From NCBI GenBank assembly GCA_011109175.1, contig RDEW01000009.1, positions 1,291,652-1,355,651 on the forward strand: DNA of 64,000 nt. Reading direction: 5' to 3'. The position numbers and the translations under genes are program-made. This stretch comes from Dicyema japonicum. Its lineage: Eukaryota > Dicyemida > Rhombozoa > Dicyemidae. Shown one piece after another: positions 23,131-33,829 of the stretch (position 1 is the first letter of the stretch; every line of letters starts with the position of its first letter). The notes under the pieces were generated by a model. That model worked only from the letters and a program-made list of their open reading frames with translations. It did not search any database and was not told the origin of the DNA.

Positions 23131-23222
23131 TTTTGTTATATTAGAAAGAAAAACAAGATAGAAACCAATGTTAAAGCATTAAATAGTTAAAATGATTAAA
23201 TATGTTATATTTACTGTTTAGT

Positions 23223-23292
23223 GCTCCTGTGGCCCAGTGGATAAGGCGTGTGCCTCCTAAGTACAAGATCGCGGGTTCGACTCCCCAGGAGC
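23223..23292 (+). tRNA. tRNA-Arg (anticodon CCT), shortened T stem
   Basis: The acceptor arms GCTCCTG and CAGGAGC pair perfectly over 7 bp. The D arm reads GCCCAGTGGATAAGGC. The anticodon stem TGTGC/GTACA surrounds loop CTCCTAA, giving anticodon CCT (Arg). The T loop is TTCGACT. The 3' side of the T stem and the acceptor share bases: only GGG/CCC can pair before the acceptor starts, so the gene is about 2 nt shorter than usual. It is followed by six T residues. Either a tRNA with an unusually short T stem or a recent pseudogene. Confidence 0.75.
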
Positions 23293-23298
23293 TTTTTT
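23293..23298 (+). terminator. Pol III oligo-T terminator
   Basis: Six consecutive T residues immediately follow the tRNA, the standard RNA polymerase III stop signal. Confidence 0.7.
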
Positions 23299-23299
23299 A

Positions 23300-24110
23300 T
23301 GGTGAACTGGAAATATGTTGACACACATGACATATTTGCAGAGAGCCAGGAAAGTCTTTTGGTTCTCCAGGCCTTAGAATTGGCGTAATCAGAGGAATTC
23401 TTTCATATATTAAGTAGCATATGGTAGTTGATAGAATAGTTGTACAGTCCATGGTGTTTGAGGTGAATAGTACAAAATACCGTCGGGACCACAATCACGA
23501 GTGGGACATGGCAATTTAATAGCCTTGTCAACATCATGGAGGTGAAGAAGGTGGAATACGGTTCTTGTTGCGGCCCGCGCCGTTCAACATGTGGAGAGCG
23601 AGAAAAATCTTTATGGCTGACACGTAGTACTTCATAAGCTTGTTTGCGAGCGGGTTCCGAAATATGACAGGCAAAGGCTTCAGTTTCGCAGTCTTCCTCA
23701 TTGATCTTTCTTAGCGTTTTCCAAAATATGGCACAAGAGTTTTGTGACATAGTCGTCCAACTAGACGGCTCCATTTGAGTTTGTAGATAATTTTTGAACT
23801 TTATAGAGCAACACAGTGAACAAATAGGCCTTCTACGTCTCAACACAATGGGTTTATGCTCGCTCGAGAAACCATAACGAACATTCCATGAAATACATTC
23901 AGCCATAGAAGGAAAGCAGATAGAGACAGGTCCGGGGATGTTGGACTGTCCTTTCTGCGGGTCGGGGTCCTTGTGTGAGCGTCTGGGTCATTGATGATAG
24001 TCAAATCATTAAGTAAAGAAAGGATGTACTCGCCTCGACTGTCGGCTGATTGTGACCAGAGCCAGAGTGGATGTTTAGCATTTAGGTCACCGCATAATAC
24101 CAGATCTTCA
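23300..24110 (-). mobile_element. LINE family C endonuclease C-terminus and linker
   Basis: On the minus strand, about 24105-23950 encodes GDLNAKHPLWLWSQ, then a DPDAHTRTPTRRKDSPTSPD-like segment and FSSEHKPIVL, the DLNAKH and final His motifs of a jockey-type APE endonuclease. A linker follows with NEEDCETEAFACHISE and KDFSRSPHVERRG. The frame is broken once or more; the RT part is absent. Confidence 0.7.
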
Positions 24111-24181
24111 GTTCAAAAAGTTTCAATAAGTTTGGAATTATTATTAATAAGCAACTACATAGAATCATATAAACTATAATT

Positions 24182-25405
24182 CTATTCGTGCCGCGTCTGA
24201 ACAATCCTCTTAATTAGCCTTTCCCATCCCCTCCTGTCCGATGCCAAGTGCCGCAGACTACTAAGGTCTTCACCGTCCTTTAGTAGTCTGGTTACTGATC
24301 TCAGGTCACCATTAAGGACTTCCGGAAGAGTTATTCTTGGACGACCTCTGAACTTCTCCCCTGACGTATCGAAGTATTCTTCCATGACGACGTTTGCTGG
24401 CGTGTCTTGTTCCAATCTGAGAATATGGCCAAACAATCTCCAGCGAGCCTTCATGATCATGGTGCTCAGAGGTCCGGAACCGCATCTTCTATATAAATTT
24501 TCACTCCCTACACGCATTGGCCACTTTAGTCCCAAGAGAGACCGAAGTTGCCTTCTGTGAAAGGAGTCAAGGTTTTGTTCGTCCGTTTTCGAAATTCCCC
24601 ACGTCCCAGAGTTGTATGTTAGTATGGGCCTCACGAACGCCTCATACAACCTGAGTCGGAGTGATGGCCCGACCGAGCATTTTCTTATCCAACATTTCAT
24701 AAGTTTTTGCATAGTAACCGTAGATAACAATTTTCTTCTTGCAATGTCTTCGGAGTCTCCGAGAAGAGAGCCAAGCTTTACGGTCTTCCTCCAACATTCA
24801 CTATTGCGTAGTTCCATCCGCTTAATTTCAACAATATCCGTTTTCTGAACATTCAGTGATAGACACCATTTGGCCAAACAGCCTGATGCAACCTCCAAGA
24901 GACGTAAGAGTGCTTCTTTGTCAGTCGAGATAAAGTCAACATCATCGGCATACACGATCTCCATAATATCATTGTTGTAATACTTCCGGAGGTCTTGCAG
25001 AGCCGATTCAAGGTATATAGCAAACAATACTGGGGAAAGGGAATCTCCTTGGGGTGTGCCCACTGTTGAAATAATTTCCCGTGACAAACATTTTCCAATA
25101 CGCACTCGTAACCTCGTGTTTGATAAGAGTATCCGTATCAGAATAACCGAGTCCTTATCCAGGAAACTTTCAAGCACTTCAATGAGTTTTCCCCGACGGA
25201 CAGTGTCGAAAGCTCTGGTCAGATCAATTCCAAGGATAGTCTTTGAGCTCCGGAATCTTTGTTGAATAGCACATTGCCATCTATGGCACCATACTACATC
25301 AGCCGTTGATCTCCCTGTCCTAAAACCACTCTGGCTCTGGGCCAAGTACCCGTCCACCGGCTCTTGGATCCGATTAAGAGTAATTAGGGCAAGGATCTTC
25401 CTTAA
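24182..25405 (-). mobile_element. LINE family A, 5'-truncated copy with long intact RT frame
   Basis: One uninterrupted frame of at least 391 codons runs from inside the RT to a normal stop. It contains LRKILALITLNRIQEP (about 25400), QSGFRTGRSTADVVW, ILGIDLTRAFDTV (motif A), GTPQGDSLSPVLFAIYLES, IVYADDVDFIS (motif C, about 24955), WCLSLNVQKTDIVEI, HRRQLRSLLGL, WRLFGHILRLEQDTPANV and RGRPRITLPEVL. The N-terminal endonuclease is missing, which is the usual result of incomplete reverse transcription. The intact frame and motifs indicate a young insertion, but the fragment cannot be autonomous. Confidence 0.9.
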
Positions 25406-25609
25406 GGTGTTTTAGAAGGATGGAATATACTTTAAAATAAGAAAGTCAACGAACTCTGAGGTGGAATATAAATATTACAACATGTAAAACGTCTTGAGGG
25501 TGACAAAGGAACTTTGATAGAGATTTGTTCCAGAATAGGGTCTCCTTCGCAAAAGAGAAGATATAAATGAGGTGACATCTGTGAACAAATGACCCTGCCT
25601 AGCAAACGT

Positions 25610-25990
25610 TAATAATCCTTCACCGAGACTTCTTGTCCGGTCTTTTCAGAGTATAATGTAGCCAGGAAGCGTGGTGGCTGACGTGGAGAGTTTAGACTCT
25701 GAATAATAACAATGTTCACTGTCAAAAGGGCCAAGAGGCAACGTAGCTTCAGCACTTTATTACGGATTCCATTGACATTGAGTTGGAAAATGACCAGCGT
25801 GGAATCAGGACCCGGGTAGGATTGATGTCTCCAGCCTGGAGTAGCAAATTGGGAACGACAAATTTGGTAGGCCACCCTTCCAAAGACGTAGAGGGGTAAA
25901 TAAATTCAAACGGTTCTTTTTTATGCAAAACTTGCACCGGGCGCCACCACAACAACAGGTGAACCGGATGCCGCCACGCTAAATAATATC
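25610..25990 (-). mobile_element. LINE family C endonuclease N-terminus
   Basis: The minus strand encodes LVIFQLNVNGIRNKVLKLRC followed by a region that should hold the catalytic Glu but reads IIQSLNS. The NVNGIRNK segment is the conserved opening of jockey-type APE endonucleases and matches INVNGIRTK near 50010. Truncated. Confidence 0.6.
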
Positions 25991-26349
25991 TATGATTTTT
26001 CTGAAAGACCAAATAAATTTCGTAAGAAAAATAATGGATGTATCGAACGGATCCTGTTATTGGCGAAAAGGAAGTGTTCTAAACATTGTCTGAGGAATTT
26101 ATTTTCGAATGTGATCAAATATAAGAGATGAGGAGATATGTCTCAATCCCGGGAGGGTTTACTTATCTCAGAAGAAGTGCCATAAGCATTGTAAGCTTAA
26201 AGTGAACCCTCTATGTTTATTTCAGTTAAAAGCTGATGGAAAAATAAGAAGTTGAAAAAAAAGTATCGGCACTTAAGGGTCTTTGTATCGATCATTATCC
26301 TCTGACGAGATAAACACCGCTTTGTGTGAGAATAAGCTGCTGGATTGGA

Positions 26350-26700
26350 CTCAATCCCAATATTATCATTAAGCACTAGCGAACTGCCATGATGATGACA
26401 AAGCATGTGCAAATCGGGAAGCTAACAATAAAGCACATTCTCAATCTATCTTCCATGATTTCTATCGAGATTGAAGAACACTTCATCCTTTCGTACACAG
26501 TTGCGTTTGATAGTGTGGGCGTCTTCAGAACGATATCATTTGCCTCAATGCGTTCGGTGAAAAGATTCCAACTTTTTTGAGTCTGTCTATGAACAGGTCA
26601 AGGTGCTCGCGTTGTTAAGCAGCACAGGCTTGACTAACGTGTTGTAGTAGAATAGTCTCGTATTCTGCTCTTTTTACACAAGTCAGGTTTTCTTCAGTTT
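26350..26700 (-). mobile_element. LINE family A post-RT fragment
   Basis: The minus strand encodes YYNTLVKPVLLNNAST near 26645-26600 and then DSKKLESFHR, corresponding to LYNSLVKPILLYNASSWS and EKLNSYHRGQLR in the copy at 18711-21440. Frameshifted and short. Confidence 0.55.
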
Positions 26701-27264
26701 TCGCAATGCTACATCTCAATAAGGATATTTAAGAATGCAGATGTTAGTCAACGTGTTTACATATTATTTTTCCTGAACTTCTCTATAAGCTATTAAGAGC
26801 AAAAGAACTCCTATTGTGATCCCAAATGGATTAGGACCTTCAAGACTTCTTGAAAACTTTTCAAGTCCTCTTGATTTTAAAGTCAAGTATACAATCTCCA
26901 GTATGACGAAAGGTTACCGTAGCACTTTTGGTTGACTATCCTGAATAAAACTTGAAGATATTCAATAAAATTGGGGCATAGGTTGAGAAATGTACTCAAA
27001 ACATCTTATTTATGAATATTAGAAATTGATCCCTGTCCCCTCTTAAAGTGCACAAAAAAGACAATGGCTTTCATTCACGAAAAGAAATTGACGGCGAGTA
27101 AAGGAGAATTTTCGTGATAGCAGTTCACGTGTTTTAGTTAATTTGTAATTTTTCAGTATAATCCACTGGATAGTTTAATTTTTTTAATATTTAAATTTAT
27201 TTTTTACGATTAGTTAAAAATAAAACAATAAATATTAAACTACATACATAAATTATCGCTTCTG
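26701..27264. other. No recognised feature; upstream region of the protease gene
   Basis: AT-rich intergenic sequence. No repeat or coding match was found. A promoter for the protease must lie here but no specific element is recognisable. Confidence 0.45.
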
Positions 27265-29045
27265 ATGATTTTATTGCTTTCTCTGATTGCTTTGACATTT
27301 GGTTCTAATAATTTCGAGCCAAAAGCTGTATATTCGTGTAAAGGAGAAATATTACTGCCCTACGTCAATATAGTGGAGCCATTTACTATAAAATACGACT
27401 CCGAAACAAACTCGTCACTTATCACCTATTATGGTATGAAAACTAACATTATCAATAGGTGTCTCACATTATATGAGTTCTCAACGATATGGCTCATTTT
27501 CAGTCGTTCCTGGATCTTCAAATGGAGTCCAACGAATGAAATGTATCAAAGGCGGGAAATTTCAGTCGGTCTTTCCTGATTTGAAGTCCTTCTCAGTAAA
27601 TGGGAATTATAACTTTAAGAAACTCCCAGGGACATACGCCTGTAAATCAGATGACGGGAGACTAAATAGAAATGGAAAGTGTTTTGTATGGAGAAAAATT
27701 GAGGATGTATTAGAGAGAAATAACACTTATCTCTTCTTCACTGATGAGCGACTGGTCCCATCAAGATATGAAATGTTTGGATATGACACTTTATTCGGAT
27801 CTCATTACGATAAATACATGATCAACTACCATGAGTATGACGATTACCCCCATAACTCTGTCGATCATAAAATAGAATCAATTATCAATAGTTGTGGATC
27901 TTTATCACTTTAGAGTTCTGTACTGTCAGAAATTGTCAAGTAAAAGATGATATGAATATTGACCTGATTTCTGAGTTTTTTGACCCGGAAAGTGCGGAAA
28001 ATGTTCACAAACTGCACTTTAATTCCTCCATCTTAAACCATAAGCCAAAATTTGAGTCAGAACTTGATTTACTTGAAGCAGAGAACAACCACAAACATTC
28101 CTTGCGGTGATCTTGTCATTACTTATTTTAAGTTTTGTGATGGCTCACAACAGAAAGGATTCCTCATTCAAATTGTCAGTCAACCACAAATCATTTGAAT
28201 CATGGAATTCGTCAAAACGACGTCCGGAATGTTTAAAACAAAATAATCCCACTTATAGAGATAGTCCTCTATATATGGGGGATATTATTGCCACTGAAAA
28301 TGTTAAGCTACCAAATGAATGGGATTGGCGGGCATATGGTTGTTGTGAGTCTCACTTTAGGTGCTGTATCTCCCGTAAAGGACCAGGCCATTTGCGGATC
28401 ATGTTGGTCGTTTAGTACTACCGGTGTAATTGAGTCACATTACTTCATCAAAACAAATAATTCCGTCTTATTTTCAGAACAACAACTTGTGGACTGTTCG
28501 TGGGGTCAAGACAACAACGGCTGCTTCGGAGGACTCGATGTGAATTCGTATGCTTATATAGACTTATATGGACTCGCATCAACTGAAGAGTATGGGTCAT
28601 ATATGGGAATGGTCCTTCTCAAATCTGATTTGTAGGACATGTCTTGTAAGAAAGGAGATTTCCGTCAACATTTTAAACTGAAGGGGTTCAAAATGGTCCC
28701 CAATAACGTAGCTTCCATAATGCATGCTCTCTATACTGTGGGACCCCTCTCGATTGGAATTGATGCCAGTCAAAGGACTTTTAATTTCTATAAATCTGGA
28801 ATTTACAATGACCCCAATTGCTGTAGATTATGATGATTATTCCAGCGTCTGAAAATTTGGACCATGCTGTGCTTTTGGTTGGATACAAGCTTACTGGGAA
28901 TAATACTGGCTATTGGATTGTGAAGAACTCGTGGAGCACAAATTGGGGCGATGACGGATTTATTAAAGTAGCCATGAATGACAATCGTTGTGGTGTCTGT
29001 ACTCAAGTGACATATCCAATCTTTGATTACTCAAGATTTGTCTAA
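27265..29045 (+). CDS. Papain-family cysteine protease, 26/29-kDa proteinase type
   Basis: Seven exons give 545 residues after removing introns at 27434-27458 (25 nt, with an internal CTAAC), 27891-27913 (23), 28107-28132 (26), 28339-28360 (22), 28612-28635 (24) and 28823-28845 (23). A signal peptide MILLLSLIALTFGSN is followed by the N-terminal domain of 26/29-kDa proteinases (GEILLPYVNIVEPFTIKY, YYGGVSHYMSS, YEMFGYDTLFGSHYDKY). An inhibitory propeptide with SFKLSVNHKSFE follows. The mature papain domain starts near residue 325: YGAVSPVKDQAICGSCWSF (oxyanion Gln and catalytic Cys ~348), DHAVLLVGY (His ~486) and WIVKNSWSTNWGDDG (Asn ~507). All four catalytic residues are present. Length matches the ~550-residue family norm. 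Expected to be a lysosomal or secreted digestive protease; each intron exactly restores a conserved segment. Confidence 0.93.
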
Positions 29046-29479
29046 CGGTCAGTTTTACTTTGGTTTATTCTATCGGTCATTCTTGCTATTTGTTGATTGT
29101 TAGTATATTTAGCGATTGGGTCAGTGACCTAGTTCTGTTTCTTAATTTTGTCAGCTCTTCTTTACTGTTTGTTTCTTCAGCCATCTATATGGGGGAGCCT
29201 CCCGTGAACTTGTACGGCTGATTAAGCTATTCCATTTTATTTAGGTTTACATGCATTCCAATCTCCTATGATATTTTTTAAAGTAAATTAATTTTTCAAA
29301 AATTAAAACAATAGTTTTGTGGTGGGTACATTAATATTAAACAGTTTTAATTTTGTTAAATTGATGTCATTAAAAGTGGTCGTTATTAGCATCATAGATT
29401 CACGGTAACTACAGTAAACTCTTTCAAATATGCCACTCTTAAAATTGCCAATTCTGAAATTTGCCATTTTTATCGACTT
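29046..29479. other. No recognised feature
   Basis: AT-rich sequence following the protease stop; no coding or repeat match. Confidence 0.45.
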
Positions 29480-29770
29480 TTTCTATTTTTCAATTCTGAA
29501 GAGACAAATCTCCCTCCAGGACTGTGCGGTGGTTCACTCACTCCTCAACCAGGTATGTGACTGGCTATCCATGAATTTGCTGTCTGTGTCTGCATCCAAG
29601 TCTTAGTTCAGCTAACTTACTACGGACAAAAGATTTAAAGGTAGACTTAAGATATTCCTCGGAAACATTCCCATCCTTTATACGCGAATCCACAAAATCC
29701 TTGGAGTGACATTCGACTCTTTTATGACGTTTTCCAGTCACACGGAGGTGTTAACCAAGGGTCTTTGAAA
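29480..29770 (+). mobile_element. LINE family C RT fragment
   Basis: Encodes VCDWLSMNLLSVSASKS-like, LTTDKRFKG-like and HKILGVTFDSFMTFSSHTEV segments, the block after the RT catalytic box in jockey-type LINEs and parallel to GAWLKLNRLSIS at 7460. Broken by stops. Confidence 0.6.
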
Positions 29771-29804
29771 ATGGAAAGTCTTAAAAGCCATCATAAAAAG
29801 CCCC

Positions 29805-30130
29805 TTCCCTCATTCTGCTTTTTTTTTATTTTTATTTTAATAACCCCGGGAACACCGAGAAAGAAAGACAAAAGAGTCAAACAGTTAGGTGATCCCAGTC
29901 CTCGCAATCAATTGTGCCATTCGGCATCTGTGATCTTCCATCGTCCCCACTATTTTCCGGAAGAGCCTTCTCTCGGTCTTGCAGAGGAATCCGATCGGGG
30001 AGGGGAATTTCTTATCCAATCGGTTTTCTCTTGCCGTGGAAAGGATCAGGCGAAGCGGATTTCTATCTTCCTCACAGACGCGAAGAAATCCGGAGCCACG
30101 ACTACGGATCTTAGCATTCTGCTTGTATCA
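29805..30130 (-). mobile_element. LINE family C 3' end, inverted
   Basis: On the minus strand the sequence ends TTTCTTTCTCGGTGTTCCCG followed by GGGTTATTAAAATAAA, which is also seen on the plus strand at about 59705-59745. Upstream frames are open but unassigned and probably belong to the ORF2 C-terminus. It lies in the opposite orientation to the adjacent family C fragment. Confidence 0.55.
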
Positions 30131-30272
30131 GCAAATATCTTAAAGTCATTGTGCCGACGATTGAATATGCCTGTTCTGCTTAGACCATTTATAATTAGTC
30201 ACATTTTATTATTTGTTTCATCTTAATAATAAAATATTTTAAATAGATAATTAAAAGTATTTATCCTTGTGA

Positions 30273-32821
30273 ATGTCTAAACGAAAGAATTTTGTTGACA
30301 TAAAAGAAGATAAGAGTAGCAAGAAACGAAAGGATAATGAGACGACAAACATATTCTCAGGACATTGTGATTCTTATATTAATTTTTAGTAAATAAACAA
30401 GAATCAGAAGATGAGCAGAGTGACCAATTTGCCCTTCTTCCTAAAGCTGCCTCGAAAAGGATCAAAGAAGTCTTAAACACTAACAAGTTTGGTGCCAACG
30501 ACTTTACTGAACAACTAAAGCTGAAAGACGACATCACTCAGTGTCCCCTCTGGGTGACCCCCAATGGACACATATTCCTTGAAGCCTTCTCTCCAATTTG
30601 GCAGCACGCACAGGATTTCCTAATAGCAATCGCAGAAGTACCCATGTTCTTAAATCTTAGCCCGTGTCCCGCCCTGAGTTCATCCACGAATACAGGATGA
30701 CTGCCTACTCTCTTTATGCTGCCGTTTCCGTTGGCTTTGACACTAACCACATTATTGAGAGTCTGACCCGCCTTTCCAAGACATCAATCCCCGATTCTGT
30801 GCTTTCCTTCATCGAATCTTGCACACTCAGTTACGGGAAGGTCATGTTGGTCCTCAAATACAACTGCTACTACCTGGAAACCAAATTGAGGGATGTTTAC
30901 AACACACTCATAGCTGATTCTCTTTTGTCCTCATGTTTTGTGAAGGAACAGACTAAACTTCCTCCTCCTTCTGAACGGTGGTCATTTCTATAACTTTAGA
31001 GTCGATGACAAAGCCATGTACGAAGATGATGTACTCAATGTTGAGGATGACTCCATTTACTCTCTCCATGTGCAACAAGACAAGATTGAACTAGTTCAGA
31101 AACGCTGCAATGAATTGGAGTATCCCCTTCTGAGTGAGTATGACTACAAGAACGACTCCACAATCCCCAATACTCCGTAATATAGTGTTCTTACTTAGAA
31201 TTCGTTTGAAGCCATCGACTTTGCTGAGACCTTACCAGGAGAAGAGTCTGAGGAAGACATTCTGTAATGGGAGAGCTCGGTCTGGATTGATAGTGCTACC
31301 CTGTGGGGCTGGTAAATCCCTGGTGGGAGTCACGGCCGCTTGTACAATCAGAAAACGCTGTATAATCCTCTGTACCTCCAACGTGTCTGTAGAACAGTGG
31401 AGATCTCAGGTACTCTCTTTAATTAGTCCAGTTTCGCTTGTGGACCGACATTTCTGACAAGCACATCTTTAAGTTCACGTCTTCTACCAAACAGCAGCCT
31501 GATGGTTGGTTGAGTGGTTATGGTAGATAAACACTTTGTGTGTATTAGCACGTATAATATGATCTCCCATACAAAAAATCGGTCTTTTGAGTCAGAAATG
31601 GTGATGCAGTGGGTCAAGGAAAGAGAGTGGGGGCTTCTGATTCTCGATGGTAGTTGTTTGAGTAATAGAAGAGGTCCACACCATTCCTGCTAGGATATTC
31701 CGTCAGGTCTTAACGATACTGAGGGTTCATTGCAAGATTGGGTTGACAGCCACTTTAGTTAGGGAAGACGATAAGATCACTGACCTTAACTTTCTGATAG
31801 GGCCAAAATTATACGAGGCTAATTGGTTGGACCTCCAAAAGTCAGGATATATCGCACGTGTGAAATGTGCTGAGGTATTTTTATGTAAAACCCAGGTGTG
31901 GTGCCCAATGACTCCAGAATTCTTCCAGGAGTACATAAACAGCCCTAAACAGGCCAAGAAAATGGTAAGGATTGTGTTTGAAACAGTTATTATATGTGAT
32001 GAACCCCAATAAGTTCAGGGCCTGTCAGTTTCTGATAGACTACCATGAGAAACGGAATGATAAGATTATCGTGTTCTCAGACTCGATTATGGCTTTGATG
32101 CACTACGCCGTTAAGCTAAAAAGTAAGGAATTTGGTAATTTGGGCATTATTTGTACGGACCTACGTCTCAAGAGGAACGGTTCTCCATTCTGCATAGATT
32201 CCAGACGAGTCCCACGGTTAACACGATATTTGTGTCAAAGGTTGTGTTGTTCACTAACCCAGGTGGCGGATACCTCTTTCGACTTGCCGGACGCTAATGT
32301 GCTGATTCAGATCTCTAGTCATGGGGGGTCTCGAAGGCAGGAGGCTCAGCGCTTGGGGAGAATTCTGAGACCCAAGAAAGGCTGGCATTGGTGATTTATT
32401 GTAGGCATTGTTGGGGATGAGTACAACGCTTTCTTTTACTCTCTAATATCCCAGGACACTACTGAGAGTAAGTATGCTGCCAAACGACACGCCTTTTTGG
32501 TTAACCAGGGATACTGCTATAATGTGATTAAGACTCTCCCTGGATTGGAAGATGCTCCACTGTTTTATTCCACCAAGAATGAACAAGCTGTACTTCTGCA
32601 GGAGGTTTTGAAACAGTGTGAGAAGGGAGTATTGGAGGAAGAGATTGAGGAATTGAAGAAGTCTGAGGTATCGACGGTGGGTGTGAGGAATATATTTGTA
32701 GACTGGGAGTCGTTCTATGTCTATGCTGTCGGGTGCACATGGATTAGTATATGCTGATACTACTAAACGACCATCCCCTGCCAAAAGAGTACATCATCTT
32801 TTTAAAAAGTACAAAAGATAA
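30273..32821 (+). CDS. ercc3: TFIIH DNA helicase/translocase XPB (ERCC3)
   Basis: Fourteen exons give 752 residues (human about 780). Introns: 30367-30389, 30638-30660, 30978-30999, 31177-31198, 31410-31431, 31505-31526, 31651-31672, 31875-31895, 31965-31986, ~32123-32142, 32241-32262, 32381-32404 and 32677-32701, all 20-25 nt. Landmarks: [19 protein letters not shown] in the N-terminal domain; [10 protein letters not shown] (Walker A, ~residue 316); LLILDEVHTIP (DEVH, formed only after splicing); [11 protein letters not shown] with the RED motif; [48 protein letters not shown]; and [16 protein letters not shown] (motif VI). The protein ends [14 protein letters not shown]. It opens promoters in transcription and acts in nucleotide excision repair. 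Oddities: one intron lacks a visible 3' AG, and one is GC-AG. Upstream sequence is LINE-derived; a poly(A) signal follows the stop closely. Confidence 0.95.
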
Positions 32822-32840
32822 ATTTTATTGTTATTTTTAT

Positions 32841-32846
32841 AATAAA
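32841..32846 (+). promoter_or_regulatory. Likely poly(A) signal of XPB
   Basis: AATAAA begins 20 bases after the XPB stop codon in a T-rich context, consistent with a very short 3' UTR. Confidence 0.45.
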
Positions 32847-33273
32847 AACTTTTTTGACTATTCTCTGATTATAATACTAAATGACGTGGGGTTAGTCTTG
32901 TCTTCACATTGCATTTACTTGTGGGTCCGATTCCCACACCGCTTTTTTACTTGGTTGAAAGATTTCCCTTGTGTTCTACGATTTCTTTAGGCATCATTAA
33001 ATCCACTTAACTCAGGAAACGCCCAATGCCTGGCCGGTATTTAAATGGATCCTTTTTTTTCCTACTAGGGATTTCCTCAATGGTAGATACTTCTATCAAA
33101 AATAATTCTGGTCAGAAGGGGAAATTTTCTTGAAAGATGACAGGAAAAACTTACTTCAGTAACGATTTATTTTATTTATTTAATTTATTAAAGAGGATAA
33201 AAGTTATCGTCTAATTAAGTGATCCTAGTGTCCATACCAGTTTTTTTCTGCGGTTAGTTTTTGGAGTCCTGGA
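32847..33273. other. Intergenic; LINE-tail-like segment at 33185-33240
   Basis: Mostly featureless. AAAGTTATCGTCTAATTAAG followed by TGATCCTAG (about 33200-33230) closely resembles AAAGTTCTCATCTAACTAAG followed by TGATCCCAG at about 44300-44330, part of LINE family C 3' sequence. It lies just beyond the 3' end of the minus-strand gene that follows. Confidence 0.5.
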
Positions 33274-33805
33274 TTAATCTGCACAGCGGGGAAGGTTCTT
33301 CTCATATCTCAGGCAGACGTCCATAAATAGTTTGATGTGAGGCCCGAAGAGATGGTCAGGGAACTTTGCCATCTTGAGGACCTTAATGGGGGAATCATAC
33401 AACTCCATGATTGAAAGGGTCTTCTTAATGGGGAGCGGGGAATCATACAATTTATTTCTGGTGACCGTATTTCTTTTTGTGGTGAGGTAAACGTCGTTAC
33501 ATGTGACTTTCCTGGTGATATATTTAGATGGTTCATCAAGACCCATCAGGTTTAATATCTCTTGCACGGACGTGTCGCTTCCTCGACTCTTAGATGTTTC
33601 ACTGCAACCAAGAATTGCTGGTTTGTTTTTCTTCAGGATAGGCTGCATCTTCAGATAGGTCTTTCATATTGACGGGATTTTGTTCTCGTTTATTGAGAGA
33701 TTGAAATTTTTTGTTATTACCCAGGTTTTCAGTTCGAGAATGGAAGATGTTATCTGAACCGCGGGACGACGAGTTATTCATTTTCCTGTTTATTGAATGC
33801 ACCAT
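33274..33805 (-). CDS. Unrecognised protein with two LYDSP motifs
   Basis: An ATG at 33805 opens an exon to 33674. Removing a 25-nt GT-AG intron at 33649-33673 joins it to 33648-33274, giving 168 residues; a 31-nt intron using the next AG also keeps frame. The protein is basic, Ser/Asn-rich at first, then has EILNLMGLDEPSKY and two related segments KLYDSPLPIKK and ELYDSPIKVLK 20 residues apart. A predicted helical end follows with FPDHLFGPHIKLFMDVCLRY. No signal peptide or membrane segment. I do not recognise the family. The downstream flank is LINE-like, so the true C-terminus could have been replaced. It fits the local gene style (tiny intron) better than repeat debris. Confidence 0.5.
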
Positions 33806-33829
33806 TGGAGGGTCGAAGAAAGTCCTGTT

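Noticed and set aside
27434-28845. Treating the protease as a pseudogene with six frame breaks
   Set aside because: Each break coincides with a GT-AG segment of 22-26 nt whose removal restores conserved sequence, and all catalytic residues are intact.
29765-30226. A 153-codon plus-strand frame upstream of XPB
   Set aside because: It lies over LINE family C 3' sequence that reads on the minus strand; no motif of its own.
32683-32701. A 19-nt last intron in XPB using the stronger GTGAG donor
   Set aside because: It is in frame, but shorter than every other intron; the 25-nt version from 32677 is preferred. Not excluded.
32918-32950. T-arm-like GTGGGTCCGATTCCCAC followed by oligo-T, suggesting a tRNA
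   Set aside because: No matching acceptor, D or anticodon arms can be drawn upstream.
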